From Syngnathus acus (lineage: Eukaryota; Chordata; Actinopteri; Syngnathiformes; Syngnathidae), in NCBI RefSeq assembly GCF_901709675.1, contig NC_051098.1, positions 2,844,500 through 2,908,499 of the forward strand: DNA of 64,000 nucleotides. Reading direction: 5' to 3'. The notes beneath the pieces are model-generated. The model made no database searches and had not been told where the DNA came from. It saw only the letters and a program-made list of their open reading frames with translations. Of this stretch, positions 1 to 11,309 are shown piece after piece. Position 1 is the first letter of the stretch. Every line of letters begins with the position of its first letter. Both the position numbers and the translations under genes were made by a program.

Positions 1-636
1 GCTTCTGGTTTTTGAAATGTAAATAAACCAATCTACTGTGATAAAACAACAACATTTCAATAACTGCATTAACCATTAAAGTGAAGTCTAACTGTGACTG
101 TAGTCTTGAAACAAATCTGAATGAGGTAAAACATTGCAATAAAATAATGCAAACTGCTACTGCTATTGTTGGGGAGCCTGAAGACTGTATTGGGGGTTGG
201 CTCGGATGGTTATGCTCTTTTCGCCCCCGGGTGTCGGTCAGAAAACAGGAGGGAAGACGTGGTTCAGTTTTGATTACTTTACTGAATTATTGGCAAAAAA
301 TAATAATAACCATCAATGAAATACTCTCAGCAACACACCAAACATAAGTCATCAATCGAGACAACAAAATGCATTTGCTGGCGACCGTTAGTCGCTGTGC
401 CGCTGCGTAACGGCTACTCGTACGATGCGAGGCAAACTTAAAGGTGCGCGCCGGAGCTGTCAATCAAACGGCGCGCACACAAAGCAAACTGCGATCGGAC
501 AAACGGCACAACAGTGGACAGTGGTAACAATAAAATGTATATACTCACTTTGTGTCAAAGAGGCACACAATCACAGCAACATACTCAGTCGATACCAGCA
601 ACCTTTAACTTACCGCTGCGCACAAGTGAAAATCGG
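1..636. other. Left-edge stretch without recognised gene
   Basis: No exon, RNA gene or known element was recognised. The part from about 365 to 500 is richer in G+C than its surroundings. Short open frames are present but have no recognisable domains and no splice context. Confidence 0.4.
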
Positions 637-732
637 TATAATGTCTCGACCCCGAATATAAGACGACCCCCACTTTTTCAGTCTTATTTCAATGCAAAAA
701 ACGTCGTCTTATATTCGGGCCAATACGGTACA
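637..732. repeat. Small foldback repeat (DNA-element end)
   Basis: A perfect 17-bp inverted repeat is visible: CCCGAATATAAGACGAC at 651-667 and its reverse complement at 703-719, with a 35-nt loop. It ends in a TACGGTA-like sequence, as do several other repeats here (48897-50256, 51743-52508, 59455-59578). It abuts a Tc1 transposase remnant. Probably the end of a non-autonomous DNA transposon; the superfamily is not identified. Confidence 0.5.
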
Positions 733-878
733 TTTCTGTGAAGGCAACATAAATGCTGAAAAGTACATACAGATTTTGGAGCAACATATGCTGCCGTCCA
801 AGCGACGTCTTTTTCATGGACGCCGCTGCTTATTTCAGCAAGATAATGCCAAGCCACATTCTGCACGTGTTACAAAGT
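733..878 (+). mobile_element. Tc1/mariner transposase remnant, left part
   Basis: The + strand reads as the middle of a Tc1-like transposase catalytic domain, including the second catalytic Asp in the motif LFQQDNAKPHSARV at about 825-870. The frame is cut at about 878 by a LINE insertion and resumes near 2581. The N-terminal half is missing. Non-functional fossil. Confidence 0.7.
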
Positions 879-2580
879 CAAAGTCAAAGTCAGCTTTATT
901 GTCAATCCCTTCATATGTCAAGACACACAAAGAAACCGAAATTCCGTTTCCTCCATCCCACGGTGACGAGACATACAAGTAGGCGACACAATACAAAAAC
1001 AAGAAGGCACAACCATAAATAATAAATAATAAATAAATAAAATAAAATGAGCGATGAATAAAAACAGACCAATAACCCATTGAACATGAGGGGCAAAACC
1101 GAGCCAGTGAGCATACAGCAAGAACAGGACGCTACGCTGAAAGGGGGAGCGAGTTCAGGATCCTAACAGCCTGGAGTACGAAGCTGTTGGAAAGTCTGGT
1201 GGTGCGGGAGCGCAGGCTCCTGTACCGCCTCCTAGAGGGCAGAAGCTCAAACAAAGAGTGAGCGGGGTGACTCACATCCCTCACAATCTTGGTCGCCTTG
1301 CGGGTGAGATGGGAGGTGTAAATGTCCTTCAAGGAGGGGAGAGAAGCACCAATAGTCTTACTAGCCGTTTTCACAATGCGCTGCAGGGCCTTCAAGTCTT
1401 GGTCAGTGCAGCTGCCACCCCAGACAGCAATACTGCTGGAGAGGACGCTCTCAATGGTGCCGCGGTAAAAAGTAGTCATGACGGCCGGAGGAGTCCCCGC
1501 TCGCCTGAGTTTCCGAAGGAAGTACAGGCGGCGCTGGGCCTTCTTCGCCAGCGACGCGGTGTTGGTGGACCAGGAGAGATCCTCACTGATGTGCACCCCC
1601 AGGAACCTGGCGCTGCTCACTCTCTCCACCACAGCACCGTCGATGGTCAGCGGCAGGTGTTGGGCGTGACCCTTCCGGAAGTCAACGACAATCTCCTTGG
1701 TCTTGTCGACGTTCAGCAGGAGGTTGTTGTCCCTGCACCACGCGGTCAGAAGGTCAACCTCCAGCCTGTACTGAGTCTCGTCTCCCTTGGTGATGAGACC
1801 CACCAGAGTCGTGTCGTCAGCAAACTTCACTATGCGGTTCCCGCTGCAGGTGGCAGCGCAGTCATGCGTCAGGAGGGTGAAGAGCAGCGGACTGAGCACG
1901 CAGCCTTGGGGGGCCCCTGTGCTCAGCGTGATGCTGGCGGAGATCTTGTCGCCAACACGTACCACCTGTGGCCTCTGGCAGAGGAAGTCCAGTAGCCAGT
2001 TGCAGAGGCTGGTACTGAGGCCCAGCTTGTCAAGTTTGCTGATGAGACGCTGCGGCACAATGGTGTTGAAGGCAGAACTGAAGTCCACAAACAGCAACCT
2101 CACATACGAGTCCTTCCCCTCCAGGTGGGTGAGGGCCGAGTGGAGGGCAGAGCAGATGGCATCCTCAGAGGACCGTTTGGCTCGGTACGCAAACTGGAAG
2201 GGGTCAAAGGTGGGGGGGAGAACTGACCGGATGTGCTCCAAGACAAGCCGCTCAAAGCACTTCATGACGATGGGCGTAAGTGCCACGGGGCGGTAGTCAT
2301 TGAAGCAGGACGGAGCAGGCTTCTTCGGCACAGGTACGATGGTGGCAGCTTTGAAACACGACGGGACGATGGTCTGCTGCAGGGAAGTGTTAAAGATGTC
2401 CGTGAAGACACCCGTCAGCTCACCAGCGCAGTCCTTCAGCGCTCGACCCGGGATGTTGTCCGGGCCCGCCGCCTTACGGATGTCGATAGCGGCAAGCGTC
2501 CTCCTCACGCTGTCGGCGGAGAGGCACAGGGGCAGCTCGTGGGAAGGGGGAGTGGCCTTCAGCGGGCAAGTGCTGTTCTG
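877..2580 (-). mobile_element. Rex1/CR1-like LINE, 5'-truncated, inserted in a Tc1 remnant
   Basis: The - strand has an open frame from 2730 to 1132 whose LINE-derived part (below about 2580) encodes a reverse transcriptase and C-terminal region. Motifs seen are KAAGPDNIPG, VDFSSAFNTI, GAPQGCVLSPLLF and FADDTT. The 3' UTR ends in AATAAAGC followed by TTGACT-type hexamer repeats at 875-897, a 3' microsatellite tail of the kind CR1-like elements carry. The endonuclease half is missing, as expected from 5' truncation during target-primed reverse transcription. The element lies inside a Tc1 transposase, whose frame resumes at about 2581. The first ~50 codons of the open frame are antisense Tc1 sequence, so its start codon is an artefact. 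Confidence 0.85.
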
Positions 2581-2930
2581 AGCGTGGCTTCGAAGTAAAA
2601 GAGTCCAGGTTCTCCCCTGGCCCGCTTGCAGTCTAGACCTGTCTCCCATTGAAAATGTGTGGCGCATTATGAAGCGTAAAATACAACAGGGAAGACCCCG
2701 GACTGTTGAACAACTGAAGCCGTTCATCAAGCGAGAATGGGAAAGAATTCCACATGAGAAGCTAGGAGAATTAGTCTCCTCTCTTCAAAACGTTTATTGA
2801 GTGTTATTAAAAGGAAAGGTGATGTAACGAAGTGGTAAACATGCCCTTTCCCAACTTCTACTGCACGTGTTGCAGCCATGAAATTCTAAGTTAATTATTA
2901 TTTGAAAAATAAAATAAAGTTTATGAGTTT
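2581..2930 (+). mobile_element. Tc1/mariner transposase remnant, right part
   Basis: Continuation of the remnant at 733-878. The conceptual product contains SLDLSPIENVW, where E is the third catalytic residue of a DD34E transposase, then a C-terminal region ending near 2800. Some 3' non-coding sequence follows. The two parts flank a 1.7 kb LINE, so the Tc1 copy was there first. Confidence 0.75.
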
Positions 2931-5800
2931 GAGCACCCCTCCGTGAGTCGGGTTTGCGTGCCCCTATGATCCTAGGAACCATGTTGTCTGGGACTTTATG
3001 CCCCTCGTAGGGTCACCCATGGCAAAAGGGTCCTAGGTGAGGGGCCAGACAAAGCACGGCTCAGAAGACCCTTATGATGAGTAAAATATATGGACCTAGT
3101 TTTCCCTCGCCCGGACGCGGGACGCCCCTCTGGAGCCAGGCCTGGAGGTGGGGCTCGAAGGCAAGCGCCTGGTGGCCGGGCCTTTGCCCATGGGGCCTGG
3201 CCAGGCACAGCCCGAAAAGAAAATGTGGGTCCCCCTTCCCATGGGCTCACCACCTGTAGGAGGGGCCAAAGGGGTCAGGTGCAAAGTGAGCTGGGCGGCG
3301 GCCAAAGGTGGGGACCTTGGCGGTCCGATCCCCGGCTGCAGAAGCTGGCTCTTGGGACATGGACTGTCACCTCTCTGTCTGGAAAGGAGCCCGAGCTGGT
3401 GTGTGAGGCAGAAAAGTTCCGACTAGACATAGTCATGACATAGTTTGGGCTCTGGTACAAGCCCTCTCGAGAGGGGCTGGACTCTCTTCCACTCTGGAGT
3501 TGCCCCCGGTGAGAGGCGTCGAGCAGGTGTGGGCATACTTATTGCCCCCCGGCTGGGCGCCTGTACATTGGGGTTCACCCCGGTGAACGAGAGGGTAGCC
3601 TCCCTCCGCCTTCGGGTGGGGGGACGTGTCCTGACTGTTGTTTGTGTCTATGCACCAAACGGCAGCTCAGAGTACCTAGCCTTCTTGGAGTCCCTGGAGG
3701 AAGTGCTGGAGAGTGCTCCTTCTGGGGACTCCATCGTTCTACTGGGTGACTTCAATGCTCACGTGGGGAATGACAGTGAGACCTGGAAGGGCATGATTGG
3801 GAGGAACGGCCCCCCCGGTCTGAACCCGAGCGGTATTCTATTATTGGACTTCTGTGCTCGACATGGATTTTCTATAATGAACACCATGTTCAAGCATAAG
3901 GGTGTCTATGTGTACACTTGGCACCAGGACACCCTAGGCCGCAGACGATGATCGACTTTGTAGTCGTGTCATCGGATTTGCGGCCGCATGTTTTGGACAC
4001 TTGGGTGAAGAGAGGGGCGGAGCTGTCAACTGATTACCACCTGGTGGTGGGTTGGCGCCGATGGTGGGGGAAGATGCCGGTCCGACCTGTCAGACCCAAA
4101 CGCTCTGTGAGGGTCTGCTGGGAACGTCTGGCAGAATCCCCTGTCAGGAAGAGCTTCAACTTCCACCTCCGGCAGAGCTTTTCCCACGTCCCGGGGGAGG
4201 CGGGGGACATTGAGTTCGAGTGGACCATGTTCCGTGCCTTCATTGTTGAGGCAGCCGACCGGAGCTGTGGCCGTAAGGTCATTGGTGCCTGCTGTGGCGG
4301 CAATCCCCGAACCCGCTGGTGGACACCGGCGGTAAGGGATGCCGTCAAGCTGAAGAAGGAGTGCTATCGGGCCGTTTTGGCCTGCGGGACTCCGGAGGCA
4401 GCTGACAGGTACCGGACGGCCAAGCGGAACGCGGCTTCGGCGGTTGCTGAGGCAAAAACCCGGGCGTGGGAGGAGTTTGGCGAGGCCATGGAGAATGACT
4501 TCCGGACGGCTTTGAGGAAATTCTGGTCCACTATCCGGGGTCTCAGGAGGGGGAAGCAGTGCACCGTCAACACTGTTTACACTGGAGATGGCGTGCTGCT
4601 GACCTCGACTCGGGACGTCGTGAGTTGGTAGGGAGAATACTTATTCCACCTACACGACTTCCATTGTGGAAGCAGGGCCTGGAGACTCTGAAGCGGACTC
4701 TCCAATCTCTGGGGTCGAAGTCACTGAGGTAGTTAAAAAACTCCTCGGTGGCAAGGCCCCGGGGGTGGATGAGATCCGCCCGGAGTTCTTAAAGGCTCTG
4801 GATGTTGTGGGGCTGTCATGGCTGACACACCTCTACAACATTGCATGGACATCGGGGACGGTGCCTCTGGATTGGCAGACTGGGGTGGTGGTTCCCTTCT
4901 TTAAGAAGGGGGACCGGAGGGTGTGTTCCAATTACAGAATCACACTCCTCAGCCTCCTTGGTAAGGTCTATTCAGGGGTTCTGGAGAGGAGGGTCCGTCG
5001 GGAGGTCGAATCTCGGATTCAGGAGGAGCAGTGTGGCTTTCGTCCTGGCCGTGGAACAGTGGACCAGCTCTGCACCCTCGGCAGGATCCTCGAGGGGGCA
5101 TGGGAATTCGCCCAACCAGTCCACATGTGTTTTGCAGACTTAGAGAAGGCGTTTGACCGTGTCCCTCGGGAGGTTCTGTGGAGGGTGCTTCGGGAGTACG
5201 GGGTGCAGAGCCAACTGATAAGGGCGGTTCGGTCCCAGTATCATCGATGCCAGAGTTTGATCCGCATTTCCGGCAGTAAGTCGGATTCGTTCCCAGTGAG
5301 GGTTGGACTCCGCCAAGGCTGCCCTTTGTCACCGATTCTGTTCATAATTTTTATGGACAGAATTTCTAGGCGCAGCCAAGGCATTGAGGGTGTCCGGTTT
5401 GGGGACCTCAGCATCGCGTCTCTGCTTTTTGCAGACGACGTGGTGCTGTTGACTTCTTCATGTCGTGATCTCCAGCTTTCCCTGGGGTGGTTCGCAGCCG
5501 AGTGTGAAGCGGTCGGGATGAGGGTCAGCACCTCCAAATCCGAGTCCATGGTCCTCGGTCGGAAAAGGGTGGAATGCCCTCTCCGGATCGGGGATGAGAT
5601 CCTGTCCCAAGTGGAGGAGTTCAAGTATCTTGGGGTCTTGTTCACGAGTGAGGGCAGGTTGGAGTGTGAGATCGACAGGCGGATTGGTGCAGCGTCGGCA
5701 GTAATGTGGACTCTGTACCGGTCTGTCGTGGTGAAGAGAGAGCTGAGCCAAAAGGCATCAGTCCAGACGACCCTACTGGTCTCTAAAATAGCCTGGACCG
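2931..5800 (+). mobile_element. RTE/I-like non-LTR retrotransposon with frameshifts
   Basis: A 5' leader (about 2931-3090) is shared with a second copy at 58912-59378. An APE-type endonuclease follows (about 3340-4050), with [20 protein letters not shown] and [11 protein letters not shown]. It is broken by frameshifts near 3445 and 3940 and a stop near 4629. Reverse transcriptase is in the frame at 4666-6006, with GKAPGVDEIRPEFLK, CGFRPGRGT, DLEKAFDRVPR, GLRQGCPLSPILF and FADDVVLL. Homology stops near 5760 after ELSQKA, so the C-terminal part and 3' end are gone and the rest of the frame is GC-rich tandem repeat. The copy is dead. The clade name is a judgement from motifs. Confidence 0.85.
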
Positions 5801-5804
5801 CGCA

Positions 5805-6300
5805 CGACGGCGACTGGGGAAACAACCGCACTCGGCGGCGACTTGGGGCACAGAACCGCACTCTGCGGCGTCCAGGGGCCCAGGGCCGCAATAGCGGCAC
5901 ACACTGGGGCCCTGACGCGCAATCGGCAGCAACTTGGGGAACAGAACTGCACGCAGCGGCGGTCAGGGGCCCAGGGCCACAATCGCGGCGCACACTGGGG
6001 GCCTGACGCGCAATCGGCAGCAACTTGGGGAACAGAACTGCACGCAGCGGCGGTCAGGGGCCCAGGGCCACAATCGCGGCACACACTGGGGGCCTGACGC
6101 GCAATCGGCAGCAACTCTGGGGACAAGAACCGCGCTCGGCGGCAGCTCTGGGGACATGAACCGCGCTCGGCGGCAACTCTGGGGACATGAACCGCGCTCG
6201 GCGGCAACTCTGGGGACATGAACCGCGCTCGGCGGCAACTCTCACACAAACCGCTCTCGGGCGGCCACTCACACAAAACCGCACTCGGACGGCTACTCAC
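5805..6300. repeat. GC-rich tandem repeats, 91-bp and 31-bp units
   Basis: A 91-bp unit starts at 5914, 6005 and 6096 (anchor GACGCGCAATCGGCAG). It is followed by about four copies of a 31-bp unit from 6113 to 6236 (core CTGGGGACATGAACCGCGCT) and then decayed ~25-bp units to about 6320. Long open frames on both strands here come from the repeat structure. The array sits between the LINE truncation and the LTR element on the right, and probably belongs to the latter's internal region. Confidence 0.85.
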
Positions 6301-6807
6301 ACAAACCCGCACTCGGGCGGCAAAAAAAAAAAAAAAGTCCTCGCCGCAATCAGCGGCACTCGAAAGTCCGGACCAGCGATCAGCATTCGCAAGGCGGAGC
6401 TGTGGCAGCAGCAAGAGCCACCACGCGCCGCAGCAGTGGGAGTGGGGCCAGGGACGATCGCGGGTCCGGCGCAGCTGGCTTGAAGTCGGGCGACGTCAAA
6501 GGGCCCTGCGACGCTGGGGTGGAGCCCGTTGGCGACCGCGAGTCTGATGACGCCGGGAGGCACTCCGATGGCGGCCGCGGGTCCGGCGTCGCGGGAGCGG
6601 AGTCCGATCGCGGCCGCGAAGCTGCTGTCGCCAGAAGCACTCCGATGGCGACCGCGGGTCCGGCGTCGCGGCAGCGAAGTCCGATGGCGACAGCGGAGCC
6701 GATCGCGCTGGAACCTGCTCGGACGATGGACGTGGATCGGGCGTCGCAGTGGGAGCTGATGGTGGAGGGATGTCCAAGCGCTGGTCGCTGTAGTGGTCGG
6801 AGCATTC
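6301..6807 (-). mobile_element. Internal leader of an LTR element (Pro/Ser-rich frame)
   Basis: Read on the - strand, this lies directly downstream of the LTR at 6808-7172. It encodes proline/serine-rich repeats of the TPDPRPPSE type in overlapping frames with no recognisable domain. A poly-A run (14 A on +) lies at 6323-6336. No gag, protease or polymerase motif is visible. The assignment rests on adjacency to the LTR. Confidence 0.4.
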
Positions 6808-7172
6808 TGTCACGGATGGAGTGTGGAAATGGAGCAGGGCGACCAAGTGCAGCTTGGACCAGGGTTTATTGCAGCAAACTCAAAAGACAGACTCGGCAAA
6901 CTGACGTGACTTAACAAAACTAACAGGACTGACCGACAAAAACGTGCAACAAAAGACAGGAACCAAACAAACCGCGTGACAGTGAGCTTCAGCATCGTCA
7001 ACCTCAACACAGGGAGTAACACACAAACAGAACTTAAATACACGGCAGGTAACAAGAGGCAGGTGAGAATGATCACACTGATCATGGGCACACAGGAGGG
7101 GAGGAGCGAGCACACAGACACACAGAGACGATGACAACCTATACACACACAACAAAACTGGGGACGAGGCAT
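6808..7172 (-). mobile_element. Probable LTR of a gypsy-like retrotransposon
   Basis: On the - strand the segment starts TGTCATGCCTCG and ends CCGTGACA, giving TG...CA ends with a short TGTCA/TGACA inverted repeat. A TATTTAAG box lies about 120 nt in, and AATAAA lies about 60 nt before the end, the order expected of U3-R-U5. No second LTR or target duplication was found. Superfamily is uncertain. Confidence 0.5.
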
Positions 7173-7984
7173 GACAGTTTGAGCATTAAATATGTTGTCT
7201 TTGTAGTGTATTCAATTGAATATAGGTTGAAAATGATTTTCAAACCATTGTATTTTGTTTTTATTTACATTTTACACAATTTCCCAACTTCAACCGAATC
7301 CGGTTTGTATATTGTGGGGGTAAATGTCTCTCCATGTGGTTTCAATATGATAGTTCATGTTTAAATTTGCAAGGTTTTTTATAGGTTTATAGGTTATTTT
7401 AGGTTATTATATCATGTTACAAGTCAAATTCTAAGTCACAAAAATTTTTTGAGAAATGTATATTATTTGCAAGATTACATTAAGAAACCATTAGTTGTGA
7501 GATTTTAGTCCATCTGCATCACAAACCAATTTAGATTAGGGATTCATTTTCTTTGTGTGAAAAAGAACTCTGCTGAACTACAATATAATGAAAGAAAATG
7601 GCCCAAATAGCTACGCGTACCTCCAGTAGAATGTCATCCTTCTCATTAAGAAATAGTTTAGGACTAGCAAGGTCAAAGCTCAACCTATTATTTGCAATGT
7701 TGCTATGCAGTGAAGCAACATTACAGACTTTCATAGATTATTTCTCTCACAAAGACTCCTACTTATTACACACAATCAACATGCAGTTGAGACACTACCT
7801 TGTATCAAAGTCCGTCAAGATTAATGTTTTTGTCACCTTTCTATTAGTCAGGTCATTTTTACTATCTCTGTCCTATTGACCATGTACATGCTGTTTTCTC
7901 AATAAAAGCGCAAAAGTGGCACATATCTGCTATTTGAAAACCTCCAAAATTAAATATTACTATGGAACATTTTGAAACAGTACA
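7173..7984. other. AT-rich stretch without recognised gene
   Basis: Two overlapping short frames (7598-7879 + and 7531-7734 -) lack recognisable domains, and no exon-like splice context was seen. Nothing else is supported. Confidence 0.4.
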
Positions 7985-7990
7985 AAGAAT

Positions 7991-8311
7991 TAAGATTAAA
8001 GATTAAAGATTAAAGTCCCAATGATCGTCACACACACACTTGGGTGTGGTGAAATTTGTCCTCTGCATTTAACCCATCCCCGTGTGATTTTAATCCATCC
8101 CCTGGGGGAGAGGGGAGCAGTGAGCAGCAGCGGTGCCGCGCTCGGGAATCAGTTGGTGATCTAACCCCCCAATTCCAACCCTTAATGCTGAGTGCCAAGC
8201 AGGGAGGCAATGGGTCCCATTTTTATAGTCTTTGGTATGACCCGGCCGGGGTTTGAACCCACAACCTTCCAGTCTCAGGGCGGACACTCTACCACTAGGC
8301 CGCTGAGCTGG
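7991..8311 (-). mobile_element. tRNA-derived SINE, copy 1
   Basis: On the - strand it starts with a tRNA-like head: box A-like GCCTAGTGGTAGAGTG and box B GGTTCAAACCC at about 8248-8258. A ~200-nt unique body follows, and it ends in repeats of TTTAATC. It is nearly identical over its full length to the copy at 17850-18168. The pol III boxes are internal, so this is a SINE and not a tRNA gene. Confidence 0.85.
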
Positions 8312-8629
8312 CAATTCCTATAATGCTTGTTTCTAAAACACTCAGCTGTCCTCAAAGCTTGACAGTCGCCTCAGATAAGTCAAATTTTGGCCACAAGTTT
8401 AGTACGTAGCTAAATTTCTCAAAGGTAGCAAAGTGAAGATAGACAAACAACTCATTGATCTAAAAATACGACAGGGCATCCTGCCACATATTCAATTTTG
8501 ATTTTGTGCTCACTGACTTAGCCATTTCTTTTTTGCAGAAAAAAAGTGTTTTTTTTATCCAAATAACGGTGTTGCTTCTGTATTTCTAGATTTATTAAAG
8601 GCTTCTGAATTGAATAAAATACTCGTTTC
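8312..8629. other. AT-rich stretch without recognised gene
   Basis: No gene, repeat end or RNA was recognised. Confidence 0.35.
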
Positions 8630-8830
8630 TTGAGGGTTCTAAGTGCGTTCTACAAGGTTCCGTCATTGAACCATTTTTTCCCTGTATTATGTTAATGATC
8701 TGCCCAATGTTTGCTGTGATGTTACTTTTTCAAATGTAGTATGTGGATGACACTGTTTTCACACCAGCAAAAAATTTGAAGGAACTGTCAATATTCTCAC
8801 GCTAGCAACAATTCTAATATAGTATTGCTT
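8630..8830 (+). mobile_element. Old LINE reverse transcriptase fragment
   Basis: Across frameshifts the + strand reads like the RT segment QGSV.EP...YVNDLPNVC...YVDDTVF, that is, the B and C motif region of a non-LTR reverse transcriptase. It is heavily decayed and short. It may be the same family as the antisense fragment at 58430-58690. Confidence 0.55.
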
Positions 8831-9300
8831 GTCGAGCAGTGTGAGGATAGTACTTTTTGTTTTTAATAAAAGCAGGAGATGAGGTACAAATTCTTGTTGG
8901 GTTTATGTACCCGTTCATTGTTTTGGATTGAATTTTGCTCGCTTTTAAGCCTAAGTGCCAATGGTTTGCAAATGTGTGCACACATAGCAAATGTTTTGTT
9001 TTATTTTTGTCAGTGTCATTTCAATGCAAACAGTTGCAATAGTTACAAAAATATTCGCTACACATTCCTAAACAGTTTAAATGATTACAAACTTTTTTTT
9101 TCTTGTTACCATGCAATTTTAAACAAACACTGTCAAGAATGAACTTACCGGTACCACGTCACAATCAGGTGCTGCACACCTGACATGTAGCCCCCCCCCC
9201 CCCTCAAAAAAAGAAAAAAGCGTACACACCATTTGGACCGCAATGACACGTATTGTTTTCATATCACCTATCACCACGCTGTGCACGTGTATGTCTATTG
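8831..9300. other. Stretch without recognised gene, with a C homopolymer
   Basis: Nothing coding is supported. A C-run with adjoining A-rich sequence lies at about 9188-9215. Confidence 0.4.
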
Positions 9301-9301
9301 T

Positions 9302-9605
9302 TAAGGGCGGCAGTAGCGCAGGCGGTAGAGCGTGTTGTTTGGTAACCATAGGGTCAGCGGTTCATATCCCACTCTGTCCGAGTCATGTGTCATTTGTGAC
9401 CTTGGGCAAGACGCTTCATCCACCAGTGCTCCACTGGTGTATCGATGTTTGGTGGTGGGTCACAAGCGCACACTGGCTGCCACGCTCCTGTCGGCCTGCT
9501 CCAGGGCAGCCGTGGCTACTTACGTAGTTTACCACCATCTGAGTGTGAATGGGTGAGCATATGGATAATGCATCTACTGTGGGCACTTTGAGTATAGGTT
9601 TCTAT
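9302..9605 (+). mobile_element. tRNA-derived SINE of a second family
   Basis: The head has a box A-like TAGCGCAGGCGGTAGAGCG and box B GGTTCATATCC at about 9359-9369. The body includes CCTTGGGCAAGACGCTTCA and GTGAATGGGTGAGCA and ends with a CACTTTGAGTA-like tail. Such a layout is common in fish tRNA-derived SINEs. It abuts the hAT element at 9654 and is unrelated to the SINE at 7991. Confidence 0.7.
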
Positions 9606-9653
9606 AGAAAATACTCATGGCCACCCACCCACAAGCGAGGCGACTGCCTAGCC

Positions 9654-10945
9654 CAGGGGTGGGCAAACTTTTTGACTCGCGGGCCGAACTGGGTTCTAAA
9701 TTTGGATCGGAGGGCCGAACCAGGAGCAGATGGACGTAGTGTTTGTGTGAAGTAATATAAGTGACCTGTAAAGGTCATTGCATAAAAGATTTTGGCCTTT
9801 AGTAGGTAGTAAAGCATGGATATTCCAAACAAGTTTTTTGAAAACAAATGCATTTATTAACAGCATTAAAAAAAAAATCACTAAAAAACTGCTATCAGTG
9901 ATTCTCATAAAATACGACACTATTATTATGAATAACAGTCTCCATCACTTCAGTGCCTGCAGGTCAGATTAATGAAAAATGTTTATCTTATGAGATCACA
10001 TCAAACAGCAAACATTCTGACCAAATATATCATCTTGAAGAATCGGTGAAAGCATACATCCAAATAAAGTAATCAAAACGGCAACACGGTGAGGGGTATC
10101 TGAACATCAGAGCAGAGTTTTAACTCACAAACACCTGGTAACAGAGGTGAGGAAACGGGAAACACTTCCTTAAAGTAAGCCTTAAGAACTTTACAGGTTA
10201 AGATTAGTCGCAAACAGGTGGTGCATCAATGTCCTTGAGCATCCTGCATTGTTTGAAAATGAGAATGGTCGCTAGTTTCAATCCCTGCTATGTGTACAAA
10301 TCATATTCAAAATGCATTTTTTTTACAACAAACTTGAGAGCCTCCCCTTCATTTTCAGTGGGAACAGTGTTGTTGGTCTCCCTTTTTTGCTAGTGCATCA
10401 TAGTCTGGAGTAAAATTTGTTGTGGCAATTCTTAGGAGAGATCCGTTTACCTCGATCTGTGACGGGTTGATGTGGCTGAACGTCACGTCGCGTACGTCGA
10501 GCCAAATTGGCCACTCTTTTAACATTCGGCACTCACTTCTTTTCTTCGGGCCACTCATTTTAATGGAAGGATTCCAGGGGAAGGTTTGTGGGTGGCTTTA
10601 GCGTAAAACTGTATCTGAAAGCTCAGCGAGCGAATTACAAGAATGCTGTCGTCACAGCCCACGCTCTAAATTCGGGACTGATACAAATAGAGCGCGAGTG
10701 CGCCATGTCCGTACTACTGAGTACGTACGTACACGCACTTGTGAGTGTGCACCGAGCTTTCTGACACGGCTTCCGGTAGTAAATGCGCAGGCGAGCGGTT
10801 CCCCATCTACTGGGGAAACGCAGTCATTGCGGGCAAAATGACAAAAAAAAAAGTTTAATAATACAATTAATTCAGGGTTGGCGGGCCGGATTAAACGGTC
10901 CCGTGGGCCGGATGTGGCCCGCGGGCCGTAGTTTGCCCACCCCTG
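9654..10945. mobile_element. hAT element, 1.29 kb, perfect 8-bp target duplication
   Basis: Ends are CAGGGGTGGGCAAACT (left) and AGTTTGCCCACCCCTG (right), a near-perfect terminal inverted repeat. The 8-bp duplication GCCTAGCC flanks it at 9646-9653 and 10946-10953. On the - strand, 10355-10558 starts MSGPKKR, like the N-terminus of hAT-Charlie transposases, but is short and broken, so the copy is non-autonomous. An 8-bp duplication is the hAT rule. Confidence 0.92.
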
Positions 10946-10953
10946 GCCTAGCC

Positions 10954-11300
10954 CATATGACAATACGTGGCTACAGTTATGTTCAGAAATACACGGAAAA
11001 CAGCTACATGCTCACTGTTGTTTATTTTGCATCACAGTCATCATGTTTCTCAAAACCCACTGCTGTACGGTAGTGACGTCACACTCGTACTGTGACTTAA
11101 AGTCACATACTACGTACACCCCCCCACGCATCTTAGAGTGCCCACCTACTAAAACAAGTTAGTGCAGTATAATATGACTGAGACTCGAACATAGTCAACC
11201 TATCTCGGTAAACTGGGTAGACTACTAGTTTACCCGCATAGCCTTGTAGATTATTGTGCTATATGACGGACTATGCGTTATTCTACAACGGGTGTTGAAA
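10954..11300. other. Stretch without recognised gene
   Basis: No domain, repeat end or RNA was recognised between the hAT target duplication and the gypsy remnant. Confidence 0.35.
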
Positions 11301-11309
11301 CCAAGACAT

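Noticed and set aside
1258-2598. Long + strand frames opposite the first LINE
   Set aside because: Antisense shadows of the reverse transcriptase frame, which has all the motifs.
5241-6805. Arg/Pro/Ser-rich frames on - and + over the GC-rich repeats
   Set aside because: Periodic composition follows the 91- and 31-bp units; not host genes.
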